Below, piece by piece: positions 16,309 through 26,086 of a stretch of 64,000 nt of DNA. A model generated the notes under the pieces. That model saw only the letters and a program-made list of their open reading frames with translations. It had not been told where the DNA came from and searched no databases. Origin of the DNA: DASSKK01 sp035690495 (lineage in GTDB: Bacteria > Actinomycetota > Actinomycetes > Propionibacteriales > Nocardioidaceae); the NCBI GenBank assembly GCA_035690495.1, contig DASSKK010000069.1, positions 1-64,000 of the forward strand, in the 5' to 3' direction. Both the position numbers and the translations under genes were made by a program. Every line of letters begins with the position of its first letter. The stretch's first letter is position 1.

Positions 16309-17289
16309 ATGCCCAACCCTGTCGTGCAGGCCGAAGGTCTGCACAAGTCCTATCCGTCCGGGCGCGGTAAACCGCCCGTGCGAGCGCTCGACGGTCTCGG
16401 CTTCGACGTCGAGCCCGGCACCGTCTACGGGCTGCTCGGTCCGAACGGCGCCGGCAAGTCCACCACGGTGAAGATCCTCAGCACGCTCTCGCGTGCGAAC
16501 TCCGGAAGGGCGATCGTGGCCGGTGCCGACGTGGCATCGCAGCCCGACGTCGTACGCCGAAGGATCGGTCTGGTCTCCCAACGGCCATCCAGCGACCCGA
16601 TGGCCACCGGGCGCGAGAACCTGATGCTCACGGCCCGGATCCAGGGCTTGTCGAAACCGGACGCATCTGCCCGGACCGGCGTGCTGCTGGACAGGCTCGG
16701 CATCGCCGAGGCCGCCGACCGGCTGGTGAAGACGTGGTCGGGCGGCATGGCGCGCAAGCTCGACGTCGCGATCGGACTCGTGCACCGGCCGCAGGTGCTG
16801 TTCCTGGACGAGCCGACGACCGGCTTGGACCCCGAGGCTCGTGCGGAGATGTGGGCGGAGATCGCACGGATGGCAGGCGACGACGCGATGACCGTGCTGT
16901 TGACCACGCACTACCTCGACGAGGCGGACCGGCTCGCGGACCGGCTGGCGATCATCGACCACGGGAAGCTGGCCGTGGAGGGGACCCCCGACGAGCTCAA
17001 GAACCAGCTGCACGGCGACGTGGTGCACGTCGAGCTCGGCGCACCGGACGAGACCTGGGCCGCCGTGGAGCGGATGAGGACGATGGACGAGCTGACCGAC
17101 GTGGTGGCGGACGGTGCGGCGATCCGGGCCCGCACGCGCACGGGCGCTCGCGTCGTACCCCAGCTGTTCTCCGCACTCGAGACGATCGGGGTCACAGTCG
17201 TGTCGGCAACCGTGGCCAGGCCGTCGCTGGACGATGTGTACCTGCGTCATGCCGGCCGCCGCTACGAGACGGCCGAGGCGGTGGCCTGA
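16309..17289 (+). CDS. ABC transporter ATP-binding protein (DrrA-like efflux)
   Basis: 326 residues. Walker A GPNGAGKST (about 45-53), Q-loop LVSQRPSSD, signature WSGGMARKLDVA (a W replacing the usual L/Y), Walker B VLFLDEPTTGLDP, H-loop LLTTHYLDEAD. The C-terminal about 100 residues (HVELGAPDET..., DDVYLRHAGRRYE) are the DrrA-type regulatory tail. It powers export by the membrane partner encoded 1 nt downstream. ATG 16309 with AAGGAGA is preferred over an ATG at 16258. Substrate is likely a drug or lipid, under PadR control (inference). Confidence 0.9.
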   Translation: MPNPVVQAEGLHKSYPSGRGKPPVRALDGLGFDVEPGTVYGLLGPNGAGKSTTVKILSTLSRANSGRAIVAGADVASQPDVVRRRIGLVSQRPSSDPMATGRENLMLTARIQGLSKPDASARTGVLLDRLGIAEAADRLVKTWSGGMARKLDVAIGLVHRPQVLFLDEPTTGLDPEARAEMWAEIARMAGDDAMTVLLTTHYLDEADRLADRLAIIDHGKLAVEGTPDELKNQLHGDVVHVELGAPDETWAAVERMRTMDELTDVVADGAAIRARTRTGARVVPQLFSALETIGVTVVSATVARPSLDDVYLRHAGRRYETAEAVA

Positions 17290-17290
17290 G

Positions 17291-18070
17291 ATGACGACTC
17301 TGATCAGCCACTCGACGTACCTCACCGGACGCTCGCTGCGCGCGTTCGCACGCCAGCCCGTCTTCGTGCTCATCACGCTGATCCAGCCGATGTTCTGGCT
17401 CCTGCTGTTCGGCAAGCTGTTCGAGTCCGTGGTCCGCATCCCGGGCTTCCATGCGGGGGGCAGCTTCATGGACTACCTGGCACCCGGCGTGGTGATGATG
17501 ACCGCGCTGTTCTCGGCGATGTGGGCCGGCACCGTCTACATCGACGACATGAACCGCGGCGTGATGGATCGGCTGCTCGCGTCCCCGGTGCGTCGTGGCG
17601 CGATGGTCAACGGCACCCTGGCCTACCAGTCCACGACCAGCATCATCCAGACCGCCGTCGTGCTGCTGGTGGCGCTCGCGGCCGGCGGCCGCTTCCACGG
17701 CGGGGCCGTCGGCGTGCTGATCACGCTTGTTGCGGCGATCCTGCTGACCGTGATCTGCGCGGCGTTGTCGAACGCCATCGCGTTGATGGCTCGCCAGCAG
17801 GAGGCTCTGATCGGGATCAGCCAGTTCTTGTCCCTGCCGGCGACGTTCCTGTCCTCGGCGGTGATGGACCCGTCGCTCGCCCCGCACTGGATCCAAGTGG
17901 TGGCACGCTACAACCCGCTGGACTGGGCCGTGGTGGCGAGCCGGGAGACGCTGCTCGGCAGCCCCGACTGGGGCGCGGTGTGGCCGCGGCTGGTCGCGCT
18001 CACCGTGCTCGCGGTAGTGATGGCCGGCGTCGCGACGCGGACCTTCCGCGCCTACCAGCGCTCGCTCTAG
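17291..18070 (+). CDS. ABC-2 type efflux permease (DrrB-like)
   Basis: 259 residues, six predicted membrane helices, ABC-2 membrane family: an N-terminal hydrophilic stretch, then FVLITLIQPMFWLLLFGKLF, YLAPGVVMMTALFSAMW, DDMNRGVMDRLLASPVRR coupling loop, then IALMARQQEALIGISQFLSL and the conserved YNPLDWAVVASRE near the end. It forms the membrane half of the pump with the ATPase gene, whose stop is 1 nt from this ATG. It ends the PadR-ATPase-permease operon. Confidence 0.9.
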   Translation: MTTLISHSTYLTGRSLRAFARQPVFVLITLIQPMFWLLLFGKLFESVVRIPGFHAGGSFMDYLAPGVVMMTALFSAMWAGTVYIDDMNRGVMDRLLASPVRRGAMVNGTLAYQSTTSIIQTAVVLLVALAAGGRFHGGAVGVLITLVAAILLTVICAALSNAIALMARQQEALIGISQFLSLPATFLSSAVMDPSLAPHWIQVVARYNPLDWAVVASRETLLGSPDWGAVWPRLVALTVLAVVMAGVATRTFRAYQRSL

Positions 18071-18113
18071 CGGACTGGCCAGCCGGGTCTCGAAGGGGGT
18101 TCGACCGGCCGCC

Positions 18114-18977
18114 CTATCCCTTCACAGCGCCGAGGGTAAAGCCCTGGATGAACTTGTTCAGGAACAGGTTGTAGAGCAGGGCGATCGGGATCGCGACGAT
18201 CACCGCGGAGGCCATCAGCGACTGCCAGTACAAGACGTCGCCCTTGATCAGGTTCGTGGGCACCCCGACGCTGACGGTCATGTGCGAGGAGCTCGAGATG
18301 AACGCCAGCGCGTAGATGAAGTCCTGCATGGTCAACGTGAACGTGAAGACGATCACGGTGAACAGGCCGGGGACCACCAACGGCAGAACGGTGCGCACCA
18401 CCGCAGCGATCCGGCTGTAGCCGTCGACCTGTGCCTGCTCCTCCACGTCTCTGGGCACGGATCGGAAGAACCCGACCAGCAGCCAGACCGACAGCGGGAT
18501 CGTGAACCCTGGATAGACCACGACCAACGACCAGATCGAGTCCTGCAGCCCGAGTGCGACGATCACCCGCGACAGCGGCAGGAACAGCAGCGTCGGCGGC
18601 ACCAGGTAGACCGCGAAGATCCCGATCGCAAGCGGCACTCCCCACCGGCCGGTCAGCCGGGCCAGTGCGTACGCAGCCGGCACGGCGAGCAGCAACGTGA
18701 TCGCGACCGTGAGCAGCCCGATGATCACGCTGTTGAGGATGAAGCGGAGGTACGGCGTGTCGGTGAACAGGCTGCTGACGTGGCTGAACGTCGCCGGCTG
18801 GGAGTACTCGAACGGCAGGTGCTGGGAGTTGTAGAGGTCCGCGTCCTGACGGAACATCGTCATGCCGGCCCAGAGGAACGGGAATCCGCAGAACAGCGCG
18901 AAGAACAGCGCCGTGAGGTAGATCCCGATACGGCCCCGCACCGTGCCGACCTCACGCGAACGCATCGTGCCGGCCAT
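18114..18977 (-). CDS. Carbohydrate ABC transporter permease, MalG family
   Basis: 287 residues, six helices, with the EAA coupling motif as DVEEQAQVDGYSRIAAVVRTVLP cut by family standard (about 185-207), and the C-terminal NKFIQGFTLGAVKG characteristic of MalG-type permeases. Together with the MalF-type permease it forms the channel of a CUT1-class sugar importer in the membrane. Start ATG 18977 shares one base with the stop of the preceding permease (TGATG). Last gene of the four-gene operon running from 22424 leftwards. Confidence 0.9.
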   Translation of the reverse strand: MAGTMRSREVGTVRGRIGIYLTALFFALFCGFPFLWAGMTMFRQDADLYNSQHLPFEYSQPATFSHVSSLFTDTPYLRFILNSVIIGLLTVAITLLLAVPAAYALARLTGRWGVPLAIGIFAVYLVPPTLLFLPLSRVIVALGLQDSIWSLVVVYPGFTIPLSVWLLVGFFRSVPRDVEEQAQVDGYSRIAAVVRTVLPLVVPGLFTVIVFTFTLTMQDFIYALAFISSSSHMTVSVGVPTNLIKGDVLYWQSLMASAVIVAIPIALLYNLFLNKFIQGFTLGAVKG

Positions 18978-19938
18978 CACTCGCCTCCGATCCGCGAAGC
19001 CATCCTGAGCACGATCGCCGTAATCCCGAGCAAGACCGGGAACATGAACATGGCATCCGCGGCACCGACAGACAGGTTGCCGCCGTTGATGCCCTTGTAG
19101 AACGCCCAGCTCGGCAGCACCTGGGTTGCATTGCCGGGGCCTCCCCCGGTGAGGATGAATATGACGGCCATGTCGGTGAACGTGAACACCACGCCGAACA
19201 GGATCGCCACCATGATCACCGGGGCCAGCAGGGGAAGCTGGATGGAGAACAGCCGCCGCCAGAAGCCGGCTCCGTCCACCTGCGCCTGCTCCTCGATGTC
19301 CTGCGGGATCGAGGAGAGTCCGGCCAGCACGATCACGGTGGCCAGCGGCAGCATCCGCCAGGTCTGCACCGCGATCACCGAGCCGACCGCCGTCCCGGCG
19401 TGGCCGAGCAGCACGAGGTGCCCCCCGTCCGGGATCACCCCGAGCTTGGAGGCGAACCAGTCGAACGGCGTGAAGATCGAGTCCAGCATCCACAGCCAGA
19501 TGATCGCGCCGAGCGCGACCGGGGTCGTCCAGGGCATCAGCACCAGGAACCGCAGGAACCACTTGCCGTGGAAGTCGGCGGCCAGCACGAACGCGAGGAC
19601 GGTGCACAGCACGATCACCAACGCCTGGGAGATGCCGGTGATCAGGAAGGAGTGCTCGATGGCCTTGAGGAAGACGGGGTCGTGGATCGCGGTGATGAAG
19701 GTCTGGAAGCCGACGAAGTCGAAGCGGTTGCTGCCCACAGTGACGTCGCTGAACGCGTAGAAGAACGCGAGCAGCAAGGGGTACCCGACCACGAAGATGA
19801 GGTAGAGGACCGCCGGCAGGAGCATCACCGGCCCGAGCACGCGTTCGCGCTCGAACAGGTAGCCCCAGCGTCGGCGCGGCCCGTCGCCCCGGCCGGTGCC
19901 TGCGACCGCTGCGCCTGCGGCGGTGTCCGCGGCAGAGC

Positions 19939-19942
<4 letters not shown>
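18977..19942 (-). CDS. Sugar ABC transporter permease, MalF/UgpA family
   Basis: 321 residues. After a charged N-terminus (about 1-40) there are six helices; the EAA loop reads SSIPQDIEEQAQVDGAGFWR (about 222-241), followed by TGGGPGNATQVLPSWAFYK, a typical CUT1 permease segment. It pairs with the MalG-type permease. ATG 19942 overlaps the stop of the ATPase gene by ATGA, so it is translationally coupled to it. Confidence 0.9.
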
Positions 19943-20981
<1,039 letters not shown>

Positions 20982-20982
<1 letters not shown>

Positions 20983-22424
20983 TAGCTGCTCCCGCCGACG
21001 AGACCCTTGGCCCGCCACTTCTTGAAGATGGACTCGCACTGACCGTGCGCCTTGCTGACCGCGTCCTCCGCGGTGGACTTACCGCGTGCCACATTGGCCA
21101 TCATCGTCGAGATCACGTTGGTGTCGAAGATCTCCCCGATCGCGGGGCTGGCAGGGCCCGGATGGCCGACGTTGGTCGTCCACTTCTGCGCGGTGCCGAG
21201 CACCTCCAGCTTGTCGGCGGGATGGGAGCCGAAGGGGTCGTTGGAAAGCCAGCCGGGCAGGGGCGCACTTCCCGGCGTGTTCGCGAACGCCGGGAAGTCG
21301 TAGAGCTCGGAGTTCTTCACAGACTCCTTGCCGGCGGCCACCAGGTCGAGCAGGAACTGCTTGCACTGGTCGGTGTTCTTCGCCCACTTCGGCATGATGT
21401 AGTCCCGGACCACGTGCTGGCTGGCCAGTCCCGTGCCGCCCGGGCCCTTCAGCGCCGGCAGGAAGAAGATGTCGTCGGACACCTTAACGTTGGTGGTCTG
21501 CGCGCTGCGGTAGGCAGAGATCGAGTTGAGGATGAAGGACAGCTCGCCGGCGATCAGGCCCTGGTTGTTCGATGCGGCCGTCCAGCTGAACACCTCCGGG
21601 CTCATCGCCTTCTTGTAGAGCTCGGCCATGTACTTGACCGCCTGCACCGTCTGCGGCGAGTTGAGGGTGACGTTCTCGTTCTCATCCTGGATCGCACCGT
21701 CGAACGACCAGATCAACGCACGGGCCGCCATGTTGGAGTCCACCTCCGACGACATCCCGATGCCCATCCGGACCTTCTTCTGCTGCTTGATCTTGGCGCC
21801 TCCCGTGAGCAGCTCCTCCCAGGTGGTCGGACCGCTTCCCATGCCCACCGCGCTCCACAGCGACTTGCGGTAGTCACCCGGGTCGGGGGTGTAGGTGTGG
21901 CAGAACCCGTAGTACTTGCCGGTCTTCGGGTTGTACGACGAGGCCTTGCAGAACGAGATCTGGTCGCCGTACTTGCTCGTCGCCTCCTGCACCACGTCCT
22001 TCATGTCGTGCACGCTGGGCTCGTACGCGGACGGCGGGGTGATCCACTCGATCAGGTCGTGGCCGCTGCCCGCGCCGAACTCCGCGGCAGTGCGGGTCGG
22101 CAGGTCGGCCTGGTCGATGTGATCGACCGTCACGGTGACGTTGTTCTGCTCGCCCCAGGCCTTGGCCCACGGGTCGAACCAGTCGTCGTACTTCGGCACG
22201 AAGTGGCTCCACAGCAGGATTCGGATGCTCTTGGCGCCGCCTCCCCCACCGCCGCCACCGCCGCCGCCGGTTCCGGTGCCGCCCCCGCCGCCCGCGCACG
22301 CAGCGAGCAGCGACGACCCGCCACCCGCGCCGGCGACGATCAGACCGGAGCGCAACAGGAACTGTCGCCGGGACAGACCCCCGAACGCGGTCCCTGAGTA
22401 CTGCTGTTGAGCCAACCTTCCCAT
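20982..22424 (-). CDS. Extracellular sugar-binding lipoprotein of ABC importer
   Basis: 480 residues. The N-terminus has a twin-arginine signal (LSRRQFLLRSG) and a lipobox LLAAC, so it is probably a Tat-exported lipoprotein. A glycine-rich tether of about 25 residues follows (positions about 47-70), then a periplasmic-binding type 2 domain (IRILLWSHFVPKYDDWFDPW; LNSISAYRSAQ; GLASQHVVRDYIM; ISTMMANVARGK). It captures the sugar for the MalF/MalG/ATPase genes downstream. ATG 22424 has GGAGG five nt upstream; the TTG at 22436 is less likely. The substrate cannot be named. Unusual: Tat rather than Sec export and the long poly-Gly spacer. Confidence 0.88.
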
Positions 22425-22582
22425 CTCAGCCTCCAAGGAAGCTCCGAAGCCGGCGGGTCCGGGAACCGGACCGGTGCGCCTTCGGCGCTGATGATTGATC
22501 CTGCGGCCACCTTGCCCTGCGCCGTCCGGCTTGTCGAGACCTGTGTTCGCATTCGTTACACATCGTTCGCTATACGCACACT
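22425..22582. promoter_or_regulatory. Upstream region of the sugar ABC operon
   Basis: No gene is seen. The stretch 22541-22580 is the most AT-rich part and carries GTTCGC at 22545 and 22565 with ATTCGTT between; on the minus strand TATAGCG (from 22574) is a reasonable -10. This is the likely promoter/operator of the binding-protein operon. A GCGCC-ttc-GGCGC stem lies at 22478-22490. Confidence 0.4.
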
Positions 22583-22690
22583 ATCGGAGGTTGAGGAGCG
22601 GAGCCGGCGTCGGAGGTTGAGGAGCGGAGGAGCGAAGCGGGGGAGCGTCTCGAAACCTCGAAACCTCGAAACCTCGAAACCTCGAAATAC
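22583..22690. repeat. Family B repeat cluster with a CTCGAAAC tandem array
   Basis: CGGAGGTTGAGGAGCGGAG occurs twice (22585-22603 and 22611-22629), followed by GAGCGAAGCGGGGGAGC and then GTCTCGAAAC with the 8-mer CTCGAAAC repeated four more times, the last copy ending AAT (22652-22688). Parts of the same vocabulary lie inside hutU (4440-4524) and an ABC exporter gene (52769-52806). The cluster stands between the sugar ABC operon and the tRNA gene. Confidence 0.75.
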
Positions 22691-22732
22691 CAGCGTCGGG
22701 TACTATTCCAGCCGGTCGCCGCGGCGACGCAG

Positions 22733-22805
22733 GCGGATGTAGCTCAGTTGGTAGAGCGCGACCTTCCCAAGGTCGATGTCGCGAGTTCGAGTCTCGTCAT
22801 CCGCT
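22733..22805 (+). tRNA. tRNA-Gly (anticodon CCC)
   Basis: Cloverleaf read by eye: acceptor GCGGATG / CATCCGC, D arm GCTC-AGTTGGTA-GAGC, anticodon arm CGACC-TTCCCAA-GGTCG with CCC at the anticodon position, variable ATGTC, T arm GCGAG-TTCGAGT-CTCGT, discriminator T. The genome encodes CC after it but not a full CCA. It decodes GGG glycine codons. The stop codon of the convergent ctaG gene lies within its 3' acceptor strand (9-nt overlap). Confidence 0.93.
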
Positions 22806-23795
22806 CCGGTGGGAGTCCAGCCGCCCGAGCATCCGGTTGTAAGCGGCGAGAACCTCCTCGTCCTCGTCGACGTCCGCGTCCTCGGCGAAGCCCGGGCTGG
22901 CGGAGTCGTCCAGGCCCTTGACCACGTTGGCGGACAACGTCCCGGCGCGCACCCGCTCCAGCCACGGACCCAGCATCCGGTCACGATGCGGGTCGGCGAT
23001 GAAGGCGGCGATCACCCCGAAGCCGAAGAACATCATCAGCATGTCGCCGAACGCCCACATCATCGCCCCGCCGATCTCCAGGTCGTGCAGCGGTGCCGGC
23101 GCCCATGCCGGGTGCATCGAGAACATCATCGGGAACGGGTCGGACTGGGTCTGCATGAGCACGATGCCGACCACGGTGTCGGGGGTCATCCCGACCAGGA
23201 TCAGCGCGATCCGGAACAGGTAGGGCAGCCGCCACCGGATCGGCTCACGGCCCAGCAGCGGCAGCAGGAACAGGTAGCCGGCGACCAGGTACAGCACCTG
23301 CTCGACGTACATCAGCCAGGGGTGCATCGCCATCTGGTCCATGAAGGACGTCAGGTGGGTGGCCACGATCACCAGGGAGTAGATGCCCAGACCGACGATC
23401 GGGTGGGTGAGCACGGCGACCGGGCGCGACTCGAGCACGCTCTCGAGCCGGGTGCGCGCGCGTCCGGTCAGGGCGTCCCGCCACACTGTGAGCGGCAGGC
23501 CGACGACCAGCAGCGCGGGCACCACCATGATCAGCAGCAGGTGCTCGATCATGTGGTCCCAGAACACCGCCATCGCGTAGACGTCGATCGCGGAGTTCAG
23601 CGTGAAGGCGAGCAGGACCAGCCCGGCGACGAACGAGGCGACCCTGGCCGGGTGCACGGACAGCGTGCCGCGGCGAGCCGCCGCGCGGAGCCCGAGCAGG
23701 TAGCACACGAGCGCTACCAGGATCAGCAGATCCCAGACCGGACGGAACCCCCAGGACGCCCAGAAGCTCGACCAGGTGAGCGGGGGAAGCGGCAT
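22797..23795 (-). CDS. ctaG: Cytochrome c oxidase assembly protein CtaG (caa3_CtaG family)
   Basis: 332 residues with seven to nine hydrophobic helices. Family features: FTLNSAIDVYAMAVFWDHMI, EHLLLIMVVPALLVVGLPLT, HPWLMYVEQVLYLVAGYLFL and DLEIGGAMMWAFGDMLMM with conserved membrane His (DHMIEH). CtaG-type proteins help insert copper into cytochrome c oxidase. The C-terminal 50 residues are acidic and cytoplasmic. Start ATG 23795 lies 6 nt after TATCCT (minus strand), suggesting a leaderless transcript. The 3' end overlaps tRNA-Gly on the other strand by 9 nt. Confidence 0.85.
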   Translation of the reverse strand: MPLPPLTWSSFWASWGFRPVWDLLILVALVCYLLGLRAAARRGTLSVHPARVASFVAGLVLLAFTLNSAIDVYAMAVFWDHMIEHLLLIMVVPALLVVGLPLTVWRDALTGRARTRLESVLESRPVAVLTHPIVGLGIYSLVIVATHLTSFMDQMAMHPWLMYVEQVLYLVAGYLFLLPLLGREPIRWRLPYLFRIALILVGMTPDTVVGIVLMQTQSDPFPMMFSMHPAWAPAPLHDLEIGGAMMWAFGDMLMMFFGFGVIAAFIADPHRDRMLGPWLERVRAGTLSANVVKGLDDSASPGFAEDADVDEDEEVLAAYNRMLGRLDSHRSG

Positions 23796-23858
23796 GCCCA
23801 CAGGATAGTTGGGGGACTCGCACGGCCGCGCTCCAGCCCGGCTCGTATCGTCACGCCC

Positions 23859-24515
23859 ATGGCAGAGGAGTTCACCGGGTTCCCGGTCGCCGCCCTGGAC
23901 TTCTACGACGACCTGGAGATGGACAACACCAAGTCGTTCTGGACCGCGCACAAGAACGTGTACGACTCCGCGGTGAAGGCGCCGATGCTGGCGCTGTGCG
24001 CGGCGCTGGAGATGGAGTTCGGTCCCGCGAAGGTGTTCCGTCCGTACCGGGACATGCGGTTCGCCGGCTCTGGCAGAGCCAAGGCTCCATACAAGACCCA
24101 CCAAGGTGCGTTCGTGGGAGTCGCGGCGGCCACGGGGTACTACATCCAGATCGGCGCGCCCGGTGTCCGGGTGGGCGGCGGTTTCTACCACGCGGAGTCC
24201 GCCGACCTCGCCCGGATCCGGGCGGCCATTGACGATGAGAGGACCGGCCGAGAGCTGGAGAAGCTGCTCGCGAAGCTGAGCCGGGCTGGGCTGGAGGTGG
24301 GCGGTGAGCAGCTCAAGCGACCGCCGCGGGGCTTCGACGCCGACCACCCGCGCGTGGAACTGCTCAAGCACAAGTCGCTGACTGCGGGACGGGACTACGG
24401 GTTCGAGGATGTCATCCACACTTCCGAGCTGCTGGCCCTGGTCCGTAGGGACTGGCGGTGGATGCGTCCGCTGGTCGAGTGGATCTCCGACCGGATCGGG
24501 GAGACCCCCGCCTGA
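23859..24515 (+). CDS. DUF2461 / TIGR02453 family protein
   Basis: 218 residues with the family pattern FPVAALDFYDDLEMDNTKSF near the start, KVFRPYRDMRFAGSGRAKAP and YKTHQGAFVG, YYIQIGAPGVRVGGGFYH, and a C-terminal TSELLALVRRDWRWMRPLVE. This is a widespread single-domain cytoplasmic family of unknown function. ATG 23859 is 8 nt after TATCGT, so it may be leaderless; it is divergent from ctaG with 63 bp between starts. Confidence 0.85.
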   Translation: MAEEFTGFPVAALDFYDDLEMDNTKSFWTAHKNVYDSAVKAPMLALCAALEMEFGPAKVFRPYRDMRFAGSGRAKAPYKTHQGAFVGVAAATGYYIQIGAPGVRVGGGFYHAESADLARIRAAIDDERTGRELEKLLAKLSRAGLEVGGEQLKRPPRGFDADHPRVELLKHKSLTAGRDYGFEDVIHTSELLALVRRDWRWMRPLVEWISDRIGETPA

Positions 24516-24521
24516 CGCACG

Positions 24522-24980
24522 TCAGTGGGACTGCCAGGCGTCCTCGGAACGGGTGCGGGCCACCACGTCGTCGGGGAGGTCGTCGGTGGCCAGCGCCCGG
24601 ATCGTGACGTGCTCGAAGACGTCGCGCAGGCTGCTGCGTGCGGCGATCCAGACGTGCTGGAGCACGGCTGCGGGCTCCTGGTAGGACACCGCCTCCGGCC
24701 GCAGTCCGTAGACGCTGACCAGCGGGCCGTCCACAGCGCGGATCACGTCGGCGACGCTGACCGTCCCTGCGTCACGAGCCAGCCGCCAGCCGCCGGACTG
24801 ACCACGCTGGCTGTGCACCAGCCCGGCGCGCCGCAGGTCGGCGAGGATCGTCTGCAAGAACCCGCGCGGGATGTCCTGGGCGCGTCCGATGTCCTCTGCG
24901 CTGACAGGGGCGTCGTCCCCGCGTGCGGCCAGCTCGATCAGCGCACGGAGTGCGTAGTCGGACTTGGCGGAGACGCGCAT
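24522..24980 (-). CDS. Rrf2 family transcriptional regulator without cluster Cys
   Basis: 152 residues. Winged helix of Rrf2 type: SAKSDYALRALIELAARGDD, then SAEDIGRAQDIPRGFLQTIL and LRRAGLVHSQRGQSGGWRLA, with the family's central VSVADVIRAVDGPL. The three Cys that hold the Fe-S cluster in IscR/NsrR are absent (no Cys at all), so sensing must be different, as in CymR. The gene begins inside the 3' end of the TSUP exporter gene (43-nt overlap), so the two are one operon and the protein may control the exporter. Confidence 0.85.
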   Translation of the reverse strand: MRVSAKSDYALRALIELAARGDDAPVSAEDIGRAQDIPRGFLQTILADLRRAGLVHSQRGQSGGWRLARDAGTVSVADVIRAVDGPLVSVYGLRPEAVSYQEPAAVLQHVWIAARSSLRDVFEHVTIRALATDDLPDDVVARTRSEDAWQSH

Positions 24981-25855
24981 GGCGCGATTCTCGCAGAGCG
25001 CGCCGCCTGCTCCTGCCGGACCGCCCAGACCACCGCGGCCGCCCACCCGACGGCGACGACTCCGACCGCGGCCAGGCGCCCGCCCGGCGGTACGCCGAGA
25101 GCCGCACCGATCGTGTCCGTGTTGGTGAGGACGATCAGCCCGCCCGCACCCACGCCGAGCACCTGGGCCGGCAGGTGCTTGACCAGCCACGCCGCGAACG
25201 GCGCGGCGAGCACGCCACCGGCAAGGAGCGCAGTCGCCAACCCGAAGTCGATCCCCTGGGCACCGAGCGCGGTGAGGAATCCGAGCGAGCCGCCGATAGC
25301 GACCACGAACTCGGCGGTGTCGACCGAGCCGACCACCTTCCGCGGCTCGAGGCGTCCCGACGACAGCAGCGACGTGGTGCCCACCGGCCCCCAGCCACCC
25401 CCGCCGACCGCGTCCATCGCGCCGGCGACCAGTCCCAGGGGGAGCAGGAACCCGACCGAGGGTCTGCCGCGGAACTGCGGCCGGCGGCCGCCCAGTCGCA
25501 GGAACCGCCAGACGACGTAGCCGCCGAGCCCGAGCAGGAGCGCGGCCACCCACGGCTTGGCCAGGTCGCCGTCGATGCTCGACAGCAGCGTCGCGCCCGC
25601 GAAGGCTCCGATACCGCCGGGAACCGCGACGATGCTGACCGTGCGCCAGTCCACGTTGCCGAGCTTGGTGTGCGCGAACCCGGAGACCAGCGTGGTGCCC
25701 ATCTCGGAGAAGTGCACGGCGGCCGAGGCTGCGGCGGGGGCGACTCCGGTCGCCAGGAGCAGGGTCGACGACGTCACGCCGTACGCCATGCCCAACGACC
25801 CGTCGACCAGCTGTGCCAGCGCGCCGACCACCGCTACGAGCACCAGAGCGCGCAT
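24938..25855 (-). CDS. TSUP family (TauE/SafE) sulfite/sulfonate-type exporter
   Basis: 305 residues, about eight helices in two related halves. Signatures: GSLGMAYGVTSSTLLLATGV in the first half, AGAMDAVGGGGWGPVGTTSLL in the second, both typical TauE/SafE (PF01925). Family members export sulfite, sulfoacetate or related anions, or import sulfur compounds. ATG 25855 has AGAGG upstream; an in-frame GTG lies at 25864. Coupling to a Rrf2-type regulator, often linked with sulfur or cysteine control, supports a sulfur role (inference). Confidence 0.85.
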   Translation of the reverse strand: MRALVLVAVVGALAQLVDGSLGMAYGVTSSTLLLATGVAPAAASAAVHFSEMGTTLVSGFAHTKLGNVDWRTVSIVAVPGGIGAFAGATLLSSIDGDLAKPWVAALLLGLGGYVVWRFLRLGGRRPQFRGRPSVGFLLPLGLVAGAMDAVGGGGWGPVGTTSLLSSGRLEPRKVVGSVDTAEFVVAIGGSLGFLTALGAQGIDFGLATALLAGGVLAAPFAAWLVKHLPAQVLGVGAGGLIVLTNTDTIGAALGVPPGGRLAAVGVVAVGWAAAVVWAVRQEQAARSARIAPCASPPSPTTHSVR

Positions 25856-26007
25856 CCGGCTCACCTCTTCCCTCGTTGATCTAGTTTGTCTACTGACTCA
25901 GATGACTATGACTGGACACCGGATCAAAGTCAACTATTTCAATGCACTAAGGGGTGAGACGTGCCTCACGGGCATTGCCGAAGCTACTGGCGGGTACGGT
26001 AGGCTTT

Positions 26008-26022
26008 GTTACCGACGAGTAG
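26008..26022. promoter_or_regulatory. TACC-N4-RGTA palindrome upstream of the acyl-CoA dehydrogenase
   Basis: GTTACCGACGAGTAG, 64 bp before the acyl-CoA dehydrogenase start and very close in sequence to the site before the EtfD-like gene (8569-8583). The rest of the 231-bp divergent gap toward the TSUP gene holds AT-rich promoter-like sequence (25880-25950) and no gene. Confidence 0.6.
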
Positions 26023-26086
26023 AAACGGCGCGGGGCTTCCACTTTGCGGTCGCCGGCGTAGGCGCCGAAGAAGGAAGGCGGAGGCT

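Noticed and set aside
15454..18070. Antibiotic biosynthesis cluster around the DrrAB-like pump
   Set aside because: Neighbours are housekeeping (dcd) and an unrelated sugar importer; only PadR and two pump genes are linked.
22651..22690. CRISPR array
   Set aside because: The CTCGAAAC units are 8 bp, directly abutting, with no spacers and no cas genes nearby.
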